Assembly: GCA_002690445.1 (NCBI GenBank)
Contig: NZER01000078.1
Span: forward strand, 1 to 6,796
Length of the DNA stretch: 6,796 nt
DNA from: Candidatus Pacearchaeota archaeon
GTDB taxonomy: Archaea > Nanoarchaeota > Nanoarchaeia > Pacearchaeales > GW2011-AR1
Reading direction: 5' to 3'
Positions 1 to 5,618 of the stretch are shown in pieces. The number at the start of each line of letters is the position of its first letter. Position 1 is the stretch's first letter. The notes beneath the pieces are model-generated. The model was not told the DNA's origin, made no database searches, and saw only the letters and a list, made by a program, of their open reading frames with translations. The position numbers and the translations under genes are program-made.

Positions 1-54
1 CCTTTTGGCCGTTGCTACAGAGCCCGTAGAGGCCGGTCTGAGGGTCGCAGATGA
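1..54 (+). CDS. 3' end of an upstream gene (partial, hypothetical)
   Basis: Frame 1 is open from the window edge to a TGA at 52-54, giving 17 codons rich in arginine. The TGA overlaps the ATG of the phosphatase gene as ATGA, the usual arrangement for translationally coupled genes. This is the only argument that the frame is coding. Too little remains to suggest a function. If real, the phosphatase is not the first gene of its transcript. Confidence 0.35.
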   Translation, partial: PFGRCYRARRGRSEGRR

Positions 55-620
55 GCCTACCTACCTATGCTAGGCCAAGGCAGGCCTCCCCGATCGGCAA
101 CATCCGGTTGGTGGCGACTGATGTGGATGGTGTCCTCACGGATGGGGGCATGTACTACGGTCAATCAGTGGAAGGGCATTGGGCGTCTGTCGAGATGAGG
201 CGATTCAATACCCGGGACGGTATGGGTGTTGAGATGCTCCAAGAGCGTGGCATCGAGGTGGCGATCCTGACACGGGAGTCGACGGTGCAGGCGCGCGAGA
301 TCGTCAACCGGCGAGCTGCCAAGCTGGGCATCAAGCACGTCTACCATGGCGTCGAGGACAAGCGTGTGCAACTCGCATCGCTCGCCGATGAGCTGGGGCT
401 GGAGCTCTCGCAGGTGGCATACATCGGTGATGACGTCAATGACAGTGAGGCGCTGCGATCCTGCGGGGTCTCCGCCACCGTTGCCGACGGGTTGCCGACG
501 GTGAAGGCTGTGGTCCACTACGTGTGCCAGCTACCGGGTGGTGCGGGAGCCTTCAGGGAGTTCGCGGATTACCTTCTGTCTGGAAGGATCCAAGCATCGC
601 TTCAGTTCGAGCAGGTGTGA
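51..620 (+). CDS. KdsC-like HAD-superfamily phosphatase
   Basis: A 189-residue protein of the KdsC/YrbI type, a HAD hydrolase subfamily whose best-known member removes the phosphate from 3-deoxy-D-manno-octulosonate 8-phosphate. Relatives act on sialic-acid-like nonulosonate 9-phosphates or are fused to CMP-sugar synthetases. Visible motifs, in order: motif I DVDGVLTDG with nucleophile Asp24 and acid/base Asp26, the family signature FNTRDGMG (52-59), motif II ILTRES with Thr74, motif III Lys104 in EDK, and motif IV GDDVND (126-131) for Mg2+. The C-terminal GGAGAFRE (163-170) matches the GGxGAxRE tail of KdsC tetramers. Length is normal for a cap-less family member and no key residue is missing. 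GAGGG lies 7 nt before the ATG. The true substrate cannot be read from sequence. It faces the replication block and may belong to a glycan-modification operon extending left of the window. Confidence 0.9.
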   Translation: MSLPTYARPRQASPIGNIRLVATDVDGVLTDGGMYYGQSVEGHWASVEMRRFNTRDGMGVEMLQERGIEVAILTRESTVQAREIVNRRAAKLGIKHVYHGVEDKRVQLASLADELGLELSQVAYIGDDVNDSEALRSCGVSATVADGLPTVKAVVHYVCQLPGGAGAFREFADYLLSGRIQASLQFEQV

Positions 621-683
621 AGCAATCGCTAAAGTGCCAAATGCCGGTTCCATCCTGCCTTGATTCACTGAAGGGAGAAGACC

Positions 684-758
684 ATGGCAAGCCCAAGCGG
701 TAAGCGCAACACCGAGCGCAACAGCGTTGCAGCAGTCTACTGGCTCGTGGAAGCCTGA
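684..758 (+). CDS. Short ORF of 24 codons, doubtful
   Basis: An ATG follows a good ribosome binding site (AAGGGAGA, a few bases upstream) and reads 24 codons to a TGA at 756-758, starting MASPSGKRNTERN. It shows no recognisable domain. The second half of the ORF overlaps the inverted repeat at 726-767. It could be a real microprotein at the end of the plus-strand transcript, the stub of a gene cut short by recombination, or chance. The strong ribosome binding site is the main reason to list it. Confidence 0.25.
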   Translation: MASPSGKRNTERNSVAAVYWLVEA

Positions 759-767
759 TGCTGCAAC
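726..767. terminator. Inverted repeat between convergent genes, possible bidirectional terminator
   Basis: GTTGCAGCA (726-734) and TGCTGCAAC (759-767) are perfect 9-bp complements, and within the 24-nt loop GGCT (742-745) can pair with AGCC (752-755). The hairpin sits directly after the minus-strand ATPase stop (770-772) and about 105 nt after the plus-strand phosphatase stop, where a shared terminator would be expected. No T-run follows on either strand, so it is not a textbook intrinsic terminator. It may act with Rho, protect transcript ends, or be a protein-binding site. Confidence 0.4.
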
Positions 768-769
768 AG

Positions 770-2035
770 CTATGTTGCGCTGTATTGCGGGTAGCCGAAG
801 GTGCCGGCCGCGAGTCCCCAGTCGTCGCCGAGTTTCTCGACGAGTTTCTGTTTCTGCATGCGGGATAGGGTGGCGCGGATCACGTTCTCGGGGATATCCA
901 GCTCGGTGGCGATGGTCGACACGCGTGTTCGCCCGTGGCGCAGGACGCCGCTGATGCGGTCGGCGACGCTGAAGCCCGAGGCGATCTGGGGATTGGTACT
1001 GACGTCGGCGCGGGTGAACTCCACCCAGTCTCCCGGGGTGTAGTGATCCTCGGTGTGCTGGAAGAAGCTCACGCGGTAGCCGAACGGCTTGAAGGGTCGC
1101 CCGTTGTTGACCTTCCGGTTGTACAGGGCGATCTCGACGTCCACGACGCCGTCGTGGCTTACGACGTGCTCCTCGTCCTTCCGAACCTGGATCGTGGAGC
1201 GTGGAGAGTCTCGCCAGTAGACGGACCCGAAGGGTCTGGTGCTCTTGTCGTCGTCGCGCTGGTGGGCGATGACGAGTGCCGTTCTGTGCAGGGCTCGGAT
1301 GGCGCGGAAGAACTCCATCGTGGGGTCTGCCTTCTCGGGCTCCCCGCCGCACGCGTAGGCGGCTGAGTCGAGGATATAGAAGTCGATCTCGTTGTCCATG
1401 CCGATGCGCTGGATCGCCTCGATCTCGTTCGTGAGCGGTTGCGCGCAGTAGCGATGCCAGACGTTGGTGGGTTCCGCAACGCCCATCCCGTGAGAGACCA
1501 TCGAAAGCCGACGTCTCCAGTTGATCTCGTTCGACTCCCAGTCGAGCACGAGGACGTTCCCGGGCTCGGCGTCGATGCCGAGGGCTACGCGGACCGCGCA
1601 CATGCACGAGAGGTACGACTTCAGCGAGCCGCCGTAGGCAAACAGGACGGTTGTCTCTCCCTCGGTGAGGAACGGATACAGCCGCCAGTCCATGCCCTCG
1701 GGGATGACCACGTCGGCCAGCACCCGGGCAGGCTCGCCCTGCCGCGTGCGCTCGAGGACGGCCTCGCAGATGGTTTCTACGATCTGGACCCAGTCCACCT
1801 CGCTAGACCGCTCTCGGCAGACCTTGATGGTGGAGCTTTTGACCTGCGCGCTGAGCATGTTGACGTTGTTGTGGAAGATGAGGCTCGAGCCGCCCATGAA
1901 CGTGGAGACGATCCGCCATTCGGCGAAGGTCGTGTCTCTGGTTTGGTGGATCTTCTCGACGCGTGCATCGATCGCTTCATCTTCCCAGCGGAACCGAAAG
2001 ATGCCGGCGTTCTCGGTGACGAGGGGTGGGTTCAC
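770..2035 (-). CDS. RepA/DnaB-like AAA_25 replicative ATPase with C-terminal winged helix
   Basis: A 421-residue P-loop ATPase of the RecA-fold AAA_25 (RepA-like) type that phages and plasmids use as a replicative helicase or helicase-loader-like motor. Residues 1-120 form an unassigned N-terminal domain. The Walker A is AYGGSLKS (133-140), with Leu where most P-loops have Gly before Lys, a variant I recall in this family. LDWES follows at 164-168, Walker B is FYILDS (219-224), AHQ (257-259) resembles a sensor motif, and PFGSVYW (268-274) is typical of phage members. Residues about 358-408 look like a winged helix. The start chosen is GTG at 2035: it overlaps the previous stop as GTGA and has GGAG 6 nt upstream. 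The open frame continues to 2173, but those 46 codons lie inside the neighbouring gene. It is the last gene of the minus-strand block. Confidence 0.88.
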   Translation of the reverse strand: MNPPLVTENAGIFRFRWEDEAIDARVEKIHQTRDTTFAEWRIVSTFMGGSSLIFHNNVNMLSAQVKSSTIKVCRERSSEVDWVQIVETICEAVLERTRQGEPARVLADVVIPEGMDWRLYPFLTEGETTVLFAYGGSLKSYLSCMCAVRVALGIDAEPGNVLVLDWESNEINWRRRLSMVSHGMGVAEPTNVWHRYCAQPLTNEIEAIQRIGMDNEIDFYILDSAAYACGGEPEKADPTMEFFRAIRALHRTALVIAHQRDDDKSTRPFGSVYWRDSPRSTIQVRKDEEHVVSHDGVVDVEIALYNRKVNNGRPFKPFGYRVSFFQHTEDHYTPGDWVEFTRADVSTNPQIASGFSVADRISGVLRHGRTRVSTIATELDIPENVIRATLSRMQKQKLVEKLGDDWGLAAGTFGYPQYSAT

Positions 2036-2295
2036 GTCTCTCTCCACGTGACGGTGGTATCGGACCCGCGCGTGGGCATCTGCGCGCCTGGCTCCGGTGG
2101 CTCCCAGTCGGCGGAGAATCGATACGTCTCCCAGAACCGTTCCCATCGGCCGAGCTGCCACTCTTGGCGCCATTCGATGGAGGTGAGTCGTTCACCGAGG
2201 CGGTAGATCTCGCCGAACATCAGGTTGATGCTGTTGTTGATCGTGGCCATGGACTCGATAGCGAGTTTGAAGGACCGTTCCTGCTCAGGTGTCAT
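2032..2295 (-). CDS. Small Trp-rich helical protein (hypothetical)
   Basis: Not recognised. 87 residues, starting MTPEQERSF at the ATG at 2295. The frame is open further upstream to 2445, but that part is inside the preceding gene and reads as low-complexity proline/serine sequence. Residues about 3-58 look like one long amphipathic helix or coiled coil with six tryptophans in the second half of the protein, followed by an acidic, proline-containing tail. The start lies 11 bp inside the end of the HTH gene and its stop overlaps the ATPase GTG as GTGA, so it is probably translated together with the ATPase. A role as an ATPase partner is possible from position only. Confidence 0.65.
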   Translation of the reverse strand: MTPEQERSFKLAIESMATINNSINLMFGEIYRLGERLTSIEWRQEWQLGRWERFWETYRFSADWEPPEPGAQMPTRGSDTTVTWRET

Positions 2296-2500
2296 GGGTA
2301 TCACTGGTTCTGTGGCTGTTGTGCCACCATGTGGGATCAGGATTGGGGAGTCCGGCTTGGCGCAGTATCTGGCGGGCGCGTTCCCTGGTGACGCCGCCGA
2401 GGGCTTTGCCGAGGTCGGCGAGCGTTGGGTTAGGCTTGGCTGCACGGAGCTCCAGTAGGATAGCTTCTAGCTCTTCGTAGGTGCGGCGCTCGCGGCTCAC
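2285..2500 (-). CDS. Small HTH protein resembling sigma-70 region 4
   Basis: 71 residues from a GTG at 2500. Residues about 26-49 (TLADLGKALGG then VTRERARQILRQAG) closely follow the helix-turn-helix of sigma-70 region 4.2, including the VTRERxRQI recognition-helix pattern that contacts the -35 element. The rest of a sigma factor is absent. A DNA-binding role is therefore likely, whether as a transcription regulator, a sigma mimic or a replication-origin binder. The GTG overlaps the stop of the upstream gene as GTGA, so translation is coupled. The polar C-terminus (last 20 residues, rich in His, Asp and Thr) looks disordered and overlaps the next gene. Confidence 0.7.
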   Translation of the reverse strand: MSRERRTYEELEAILLELRAAKPNPTLADLGKALGGVTRERARQILRQAGLPNPDPTWWHNSHRTSDTHDT

Positions 2501-2871
2501 CTTATCCGTCCGTCTTTGATGGCGCTTGGCTTGTGGCTCTTACAGAATCCAGTGTCGTCGGCCACGCGGTGGCATGGCCTGAACAAACGGTCCAAAACAT
2601 CGTGTCGATCGAGGTACTTAGAATGGACGATTTCACGGGAGGCCAATTGGGTGGCGAATGCTCGCCCACATCCGTTCCATTCCAGATCCTTCTCGTCAGT
2701 CGCCAAAGGGGATGAGCATGCTCGTATGAACGACTCGGATGCCCGTAGTGCGGCTGGCACGTCGTCCCAATAGATACGCCGGCCGGTGTCATACTTGGCC
2801 GCAGGGGATCGCAGGTACTTCACCAATGCTTCCGGTACGTACTCGGTCCCTACTAGTCGCATGGGCTCCAT
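2497..2871 (-). CDS. Cys/His-containing hypothetical protein
   Basis: Not recognised. 124 residues from the ATG at 2871, which shares its first base with the stop of the RusA gene (TAATG) and has a G-rich stretch just upstream. Met4 is an alternative start. The N-terminal half is a compact basic region (YVPEALVKYLRSP, then GRRIYWDDVP). The C-terminal half has possible metal ligands: Cys52, Cys68, Cys100, His101, Cys110 and His113, with FCKSH near the end. The pattern C-x9-C-x2-H could hold zinc but matches no family I can name. Its place right after RusA suggests a role in DNA processing, by context only. Confidence 0.65.
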   Translation of the reverse strand: MEPMRLVGTEYVPEALVKYLRSPAAKYDTGRRIYWDDVPAALRASESFIRACSSPLATDEKDLEWNGCGRAFATQLASREIVHSKYLDRHDVLDRLFRPCHRVADDTGFCKSHKPSAIKDGRIR

Positions 2872-3233
2872 TATCCCCTACCCTCCTCGTTGATCTCGAT
2901 GATCGTGTCTTCCTGCGTCCCTCGCTCGTACCGTAGCGAGTAGGTGACGTGGTCTGCACTATCGTCGGCGATGACCCCTTCGGCCACGAGCGCGTCGAGG
3001 TAGGGCTTCATGCTGGCCATCAGGTTATCGATATCACGACGGCGCTTGTCCTTGGCTACCCAGGTGATGGCGATATGCGCCCAATCGAGAGGCTGTTTCG
3101 GCCTGCCTTGCTCTCGGATCTTAGCGATAGCTAGCTCCTTGGCGGCGTCCTTGGCCTTGTAGAGCTTCATGTGGTGCAGGCGCTTGTTGGGCGAGAGGTC
3201 ACGGTCGGGTAGGTGGCCGAGGTGGATGATCAT
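2871..3233 (-). CDS. RusA-type Holliday junction resolvase
   Basis: 120 residues, the normal size for RusA, a homodimeric Mg2+-dependent endonuclease that cuts four-way DNA junctions. The core motif RRRDIDN (64-70) supplies Asp67 and Asp69, Lys76 follows in MKPYLDAL, and GVIADDS (86-92) supplies the third acidic position. This reproduces the Asp/Asp/Lys/Asp pattern of E. coli RusA. The N-terminal LSPNKRLH (13-20) also matches the family's conserved SPN segment. The start is the ATG at 3233, which overlaps the upstream stop as ATGA; the open frame extends to 3488 but that part is inside the upstream gene. In phages RusA resolves replication and recombination intermediates before packaging, which suits its place between the SSB-like gene and the ATPase. 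Confidence 0.92.
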   Translation of the reverse strand: MIIHLGHLPDRDLSPNKRLHHMKLYKAKDAAKELAIAKIREQGRPKQPLDWAHIAITWVAKDKRRRDIDNLMASMKPYLDALVAEGVIADDSADHVTYSLRYERGTQEDTIIEINEEGRG

Positions 3234-3598
3234 GATAGGTGCTCGTTGGAGGGTAGGGCATCGTTGGCTGGCCCGAACGTGGCGGCGATCTGTTGCTGGC
3301 GGAGCTGGAAGGTTCCGATGAGTTCCGGCTCTCGCTGCATGAGCAGGCGTGCGTAGTAGGCGCGGTGGTTGTTGTTGAGGCGTGGGGGTTCCTCGTCCTC
3401 GTCGAGTTCTATCCCGATCTCCCACCGTACACGCTCGTAGAGTGCGGCGATGCCGAGCGGGCCTCGGCCTCGGGCCTTCCATTCCCATGCGAACTGTCGG
3501 AGGTGCCTGTACACCTCGGGATGGCGGGCATGGAAGGCCCAGAACGCGTTCTCCAGCGCGCTACCGCTGGAGAGTGCCATGGTGAGTTGGTGGCTCAT
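3230..3598 (-). CDS. Conserved phage-type protein upstream of RusA (unknown function)
   Basis: 122 residues from the ATG at 3598, joined to the preceding gene by TGATG. Its pattern is one I recognise from phage early regions, though I cannot name a function: FHARHPEVYRHL (22-33), then GPLGIAALYERVRWE (46-60), then LNNNHRAYYARLL (74-86), and finally PELIGTFQLR (91-100). Aromatic and basic residues and the NNN turn suggest a small helical, perhaps nucleic-acid-binding fold. No catalytic motif is evident. It is translationally coupled on both sides, to the SSB-like gene and to RusA, which argues for a recombination or replication accessory role. Confidence 0.8.
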   Translation of the reverse strand: MSHQLTMALSSGSALENAFWAFHARHPEVYRHLRQFAWEWKARGRGPLGIAALYERVRWEIGIELDEDEEPPRLNNNHRAYYARLLMQREPELIGTFQLRQQQIAATFGPANDALPSNEHLS

Positions 3599-4230
3599 CA
3601 GTTGGACTGTGGCGGGCCAGCGTCCATGGTGGCGTTGTCGAATGGGAGGTCATCAGGATCGATGGGCTCCTCCCCGGGGTTAGGCGTGGCTTGGCGACCG
3701 GCCACGATGCGATCGGACCCGATGTTGACGAGATCGGCATACGCCACGACCCAGTCGCGCGTGGGGAGTTCGCCGTGGTGGCGGACGTACGCGGCTATCC
3801 CGGCCGTTATCGTGCCGTTCCCGTTGCCTCTGGCCGCGCCCTCGGCGGCGTTGAGCATGGAGAAGCCCCGGGGAGCTGCCGCAGGGGCATCGGCGGCATC
3901 GGCGGCGGCGGCGGCCATGGTTTCGGCGATGGCCTTGTTCGGGTCGCCTTCGCTGACGTAGTCCCAGTAGTAGTGGAAGGGCACCGAGCCGTCCTTCCCT
4001 GCTTTCAATCTGCCCTGTTTGAGGCAGAGGAGGTACTTCCCGCCCTGCTGCAAGCCGAGCCTGCTGAACTCGGCCCTCGGTATCTGCGTGGGCTCGGCGA
4101 AGTCGACCATGTTGAGTTCGGGGCAGTAATACCTAACGGGGATACGGCGCTGCTCAGGATCATTGAGTTGCTTCGTATCAACGTGGTCGATGGTGATGGC
4201 GACGTGTCGCGTGAGGGATCCGGTGGTCAT
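3598..4230 (-). CDS. Probable OB-fold single-strand-DNA-binding-like protein
   Basis: 210 residues from the ATG at 4230, chosen because AAGGAG lies 9 nt upstream; the longer frame to 4404 is arginine-rich shadow of the neighbouring gene. Residues 8-93 read as beta-rich (HVAITIDHV, RIPVRYYC, GGKYLLCLKQGRLK, PFHYYWDYV), consistent with an OB fold. An alanine-rich linker follows at about 102-120, then a second small domain (about 138-180), and near the C-terminus PIDPDDLPF (189-197). DDLPF resembles the SSB tip DDxPF that recruits partner proteins, but here 13 residues follow it instead of it being terminal. The SSB assignment is inference from this architecture and the neighbouring RusA and AAA_25 ATPase. 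A different OB-fold accessory protein is possible. Confidence 0.7.
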   Translation of the reverse strand: MTTGSLTRHVAITIDHVDTKQLNDPEQRRIPVRYYCPELNMVDFAEPTQIPRAEFSRLGLQQGGKYLLCLKQGRLKAGKDGSVPFHYYWDYVSEGDPNKAIAETMAAAAADAADAPAAAPRGFSMLNAAEGAARGNGNGTITAGIAAYVRHHGELPTRDWVVAYADLVNIGSDRIVAGRQATPNPGEEPIDPDDLPFDNATMDAGPPQSN

Positions 4231-4247
4231 GGTGAGGTTCTCCTTGG

Positions 4248-4655
4248 TTATCGTTGTACGAGTTTGAGGGAACCGGCGCCTTCGATGCGTGCGTCGGTGA
4301 TGCGTTGGCCGATGGGGGTATTGAGGCCGTGTTTGCGTGCGATCACGTTGAGCTGTTGCCCGTTCCACTTCGCCGGGACGGGTTCCATGTGCTCGGGCGT
4401 CCACGCCTTGGCGATCTCGTCCTCGGTGAGCATCTCGAGTAGCGGGTGGAGGGTTCCGAGATCGTAGGTCGTGCGGCCGGATACGAGGTTGAGGTCGGCG
4501 GTGCTCCCAGCGAGGGTATGGCCGGCCTTTTCTCGGAGGCGTTGCAGGGCCTCGGCCTCGGCCTCGACGATGAGGGCGGTGAGGCTGGCGCGTGCCTCGT
4601 GCAGGTCCGTGATCTTGTCCACCAGATCAGTATCAGTCAGGCTTTCCGTTACCAT
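4248..4655 (-). CDS. Hypothetical phage early protein with N-terminal coiled coil
   Basis: 135 residues from the ATG at 4655, with a very strong AGGAGG about 7 nt upstream. Residues about 8-45 form a probable coiled coil (DKITDLHEARASL, then AEAEALQRLREK). A middle segment includes YDLGTLHPLLEML (64-76). The C-terminal part (98-135) is basic and ends GAGSLKLVQR. I recognise this helix-plus-small-domain layout from phage early genes but not its function. It begins 23 bp before the end of the preceding zinc-knuckle gene and ends 17 bp before the SSB-like start. A DNA-binding or recombination accessory role is suggested by position only. Confidence 0.75.
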   Translation of the reverse strand: MVTESLTDTDLVDKITDLHEARASLTALIVEAEAEALQRLREKAGHTLAGSTADLNLVSGRTTYDLGTLHPLLEMLTEDEIAKAWTPEHMEPVPAKWNGQQLNVIARKHGLNTPIGQRITDARIEGAGSLKLVQR

Positions 4656-4821
4656 GGTTGTTTCCTCCTAGATTGATCGCTTTGCATCTATGCCTGGGCC
4701 ATGCTCGCTCGCTGACGATGTTCTGGCAGCCCTCGCACCATCGGTTGTTGGTATAGACCCATTCGGTGGGGACGGGGCTTGGCTCCTGAGCGTCTGTTGG
4801 GGCTGAGCCGTTGGTCGTCAC
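4633..4821 (-). CDS. Small C-x2-C-x11-H-x-C zinc-knuckle-like protein
   Basis: 62 residues from a GTG at 4821 that overlaps the stop of the zinc-finger gene as GTGA. The open frame runs back to 5067, but that stretch is an arginine-rich shadow. The first 25 residues are Pro/Thr/Ser-rich and probably flexible. Then comes WCEGCQNIVSERAWPRHRC, a C-x2-C-x11-H-x-C arrangement suited to one zinc ion, followed by a Gly/Asn-rich tail that covers the ribosome binding site of the next gene. No named family is recognised. The metal site is inferred from ligand spacing alone. Confidence 0.6.
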   Translation of the reverse strand: MTTNGSAPTDAQEPSPVPTEWVYTNNRWCEGCQNIVSERAWPRHRCKAINLGGNNHGNGKPD

Positions 4822-5090
4822 GAGAGTCGCTCGAGTTCGCGGCGCCAAGCGGCGAGCTCTGCCTCTCGGGCGCGGGTGCGCTCGTGGAGGCTTGTCACCT
4901 CGGTTTGGAACCGGAGGATATCTTCCTGGGCGATCGCGACTTCCTGCGTGGCTACCAGGCGTTGTCGCTGCTGGAGATTGGCGTAGGCGTCGGCTTCTGG
5001 CATGGTGATGGCGTGTTCCTTTCGATGTTCGAGCAGTCCCATAAGGGACCGGTACGTGGCGCTGCAACGGTTGCAGCAGAAGGTGGTCAT
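4818..5090 (-). CDS. C2H2 zinc finger plus coiled-coil protein
   Basis: 90 residues from the ATG at 5090. Residues 6-26 fit the classical C2H2 finger exactly: Cys6-x2-Cys9-x3-Tyr13-x5-Leu19-x2-His22-x3-His26. That spacing is the one common in eukaryotic transcription factors, unlike the shorter Ros/MucR bacterial finger. From about residue 36 to the end the protein is rich in Gln, Glu, Arg and Leu and looks like a continuous coiled coil. The layout suggests a dimer presenting two fingers to DNA or RNA, which is inference. Its stop overlaps the GTG of the next zinc-knuckle gene, so the two are probably made together. The ribosome binding site (GAGGG) is moderate. Confidence 0.75.
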   Translation of the reverse strand: MTTFCCNRCSATYRSLMGLLEHRKEHAITMPEADAYANLQQRQRLVATQEVAIAQEDILRFQTEVTSLHERTRAREAELAAWRRELERLS

Positions 5091-5109
5091 CGGACGGCCC
5101 TCGTTTCGG

Positions 5110-5370
5110 TCACGAGGTTTCCGGCAGCCGCATCACGTAGACCACCCCGTCGCGGCACCTGCCCGTCAACTTGAATCCGGCCTTCGCCGCCGTACTGTAG
5201 GCAGCGACGTATCCACTGCAATTGCCGTGGTGATGCTTCCATCGACACGGGAACTTGATGGCCTCACCCGGCTGTAGCGCCCGGATGGCGAGCGTCTCCT
5301 CGCTCACGGGACGGCCCCAAAACTGGCGCTTCTCCGGTATCTCAGACGGATCGATCTTCGTGACGGCCAT
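5110..5370 (-). CDS. Small phage-type hypothetical protein, possible nucleic-acid binder
   Basis: Not assigned to a named family. 86 residues from the ATG at 5370, with AAGGAG about 10 nt upstream. The middle reads LQPGEAIKFPC (32-42), then a His-rich turn WKHHHGNC, then AAYSTAAKAGFKL and GRCRDGVVYVMRLPE at the end. The pattern of a helix (AAYSTAAKAGFK) followed by a two-strand hairpin with charged residues and a final YVxR occurs in small phage DNA-binding proteins, but this is a weak resemblance. The gene starts just after the HTH gene's TAA and is followed by a 19-bp gap before the zinc-finger gene. Confidence 0.7.
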   Translation of the reverse strand: MAVTKIDPSEIPEKRQFWGRPVSEETLAIRALQPGEAIKFPCRWKHHHGNCSGYVAAYSTAAKAGFKLTGRCRDGVVYVMRLPETS

Positions 5371-5372
5371 GA

Positions 5373-5579
5373 TTAGTTCTCTCCTTCGAGGAAGGCGTGG
5401 AGGTCGGCTTGTTCGACGCGCCAGTGGCCCAGGTAGTTCTTGCGGGCAACGAGGCGGCGGTACTCGTCGATGTACCCGCCCTCGGGGTCCCGGACCTGTA
5501 GGCCCGGGTCTATCCAGTTACGGACAGTAGCTGCGGTGACGTCGTGCTGGCGTGCGATCTGGGCGATGGTCAGGGGCAT
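5373..5579 (-). CDS. Excisionase/MerR-like helix-turn-helix DNA-binding protein
   Basis: 68 residues from the ATG at 5579, with GGAGG 4 nt upstream. Residues about 3-24 (LTIAQIARQHDVTAATVRNWI) are a clear helix-turn-helix of the type in excisionases and MerR-like regulators. The end (YLGHWRVEQADLHAFLE, 49-65) is the matching wing and final helix, with the usual W-x-V-x-x-x-D-L-x-x-F-L pattern. It is the first gene after the promoter at 5628-5656 and its leader contains a palindrome over the -10 element, so it may regulate itself and the whole downstream block. No integrase is visible in the window, so excisionase is only one option; a Cro-like regulator is equally possible. Confidence 0.8.
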   Translation of the reverse strand: MPLTIAQIARQHDVTAATVRNWIDPGLQVRDPEGGYIDEYRRLVARKNYLGHWRVEQADLHAFLEGEN

Positions 5580-5618
5580 GGGTTCCTCCGTATGTTCCGT
5601 TGTAGAGTCCGTTACAGT

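Noticed and set aside
726..767. Integron attC-like site
   Set aside because: The ends read GTTGCAG and CTGCAAC, which do not fit the RYYYAAC and GTTRRRY core-site pattern or their order, and no integrase or cassette array is present.
758..868. Plus-strand 36-codon ORF starting at the TGATG after the 24-codon ORF
   Set aside because: It is antisense to the conserved C-terminus of the ATPase and has no independent ribosome binding site; the TGATG is probably chance.
531..1607. A 358-codon minus-strand open frame, very rich in arginine and proline
   Set aside because: It lies in another frame of the ATPase gene and of the phosphatase region, with composition typical of a shadow frame in GC-rich DNA and no ribosome binding site or motif.
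2036..2173. A 46-residue N-terminal extension of the ATPase
   Set aside because: It overlaps the whole end of the 87-residue gene, and a GTG with GGAG 6 nt upstream and a GTGA overlap is a better start.
1439..2206. A 255-codon plus-strand open frame, and similar long plus-strand frames at 3293-3961 and 3691-4467
   Set aside because: They are antisense to genes with clear motifs (ATPase, RusA region, SSB-like). Their translations show no domain and follow the codon bias of the opposite strand.
3880..3917. GGC-rich low-complexity stretch as a possible regulatory repeat
   Set aside because: It is explained by the alanine-rich linker codons of the SSB-like protein.
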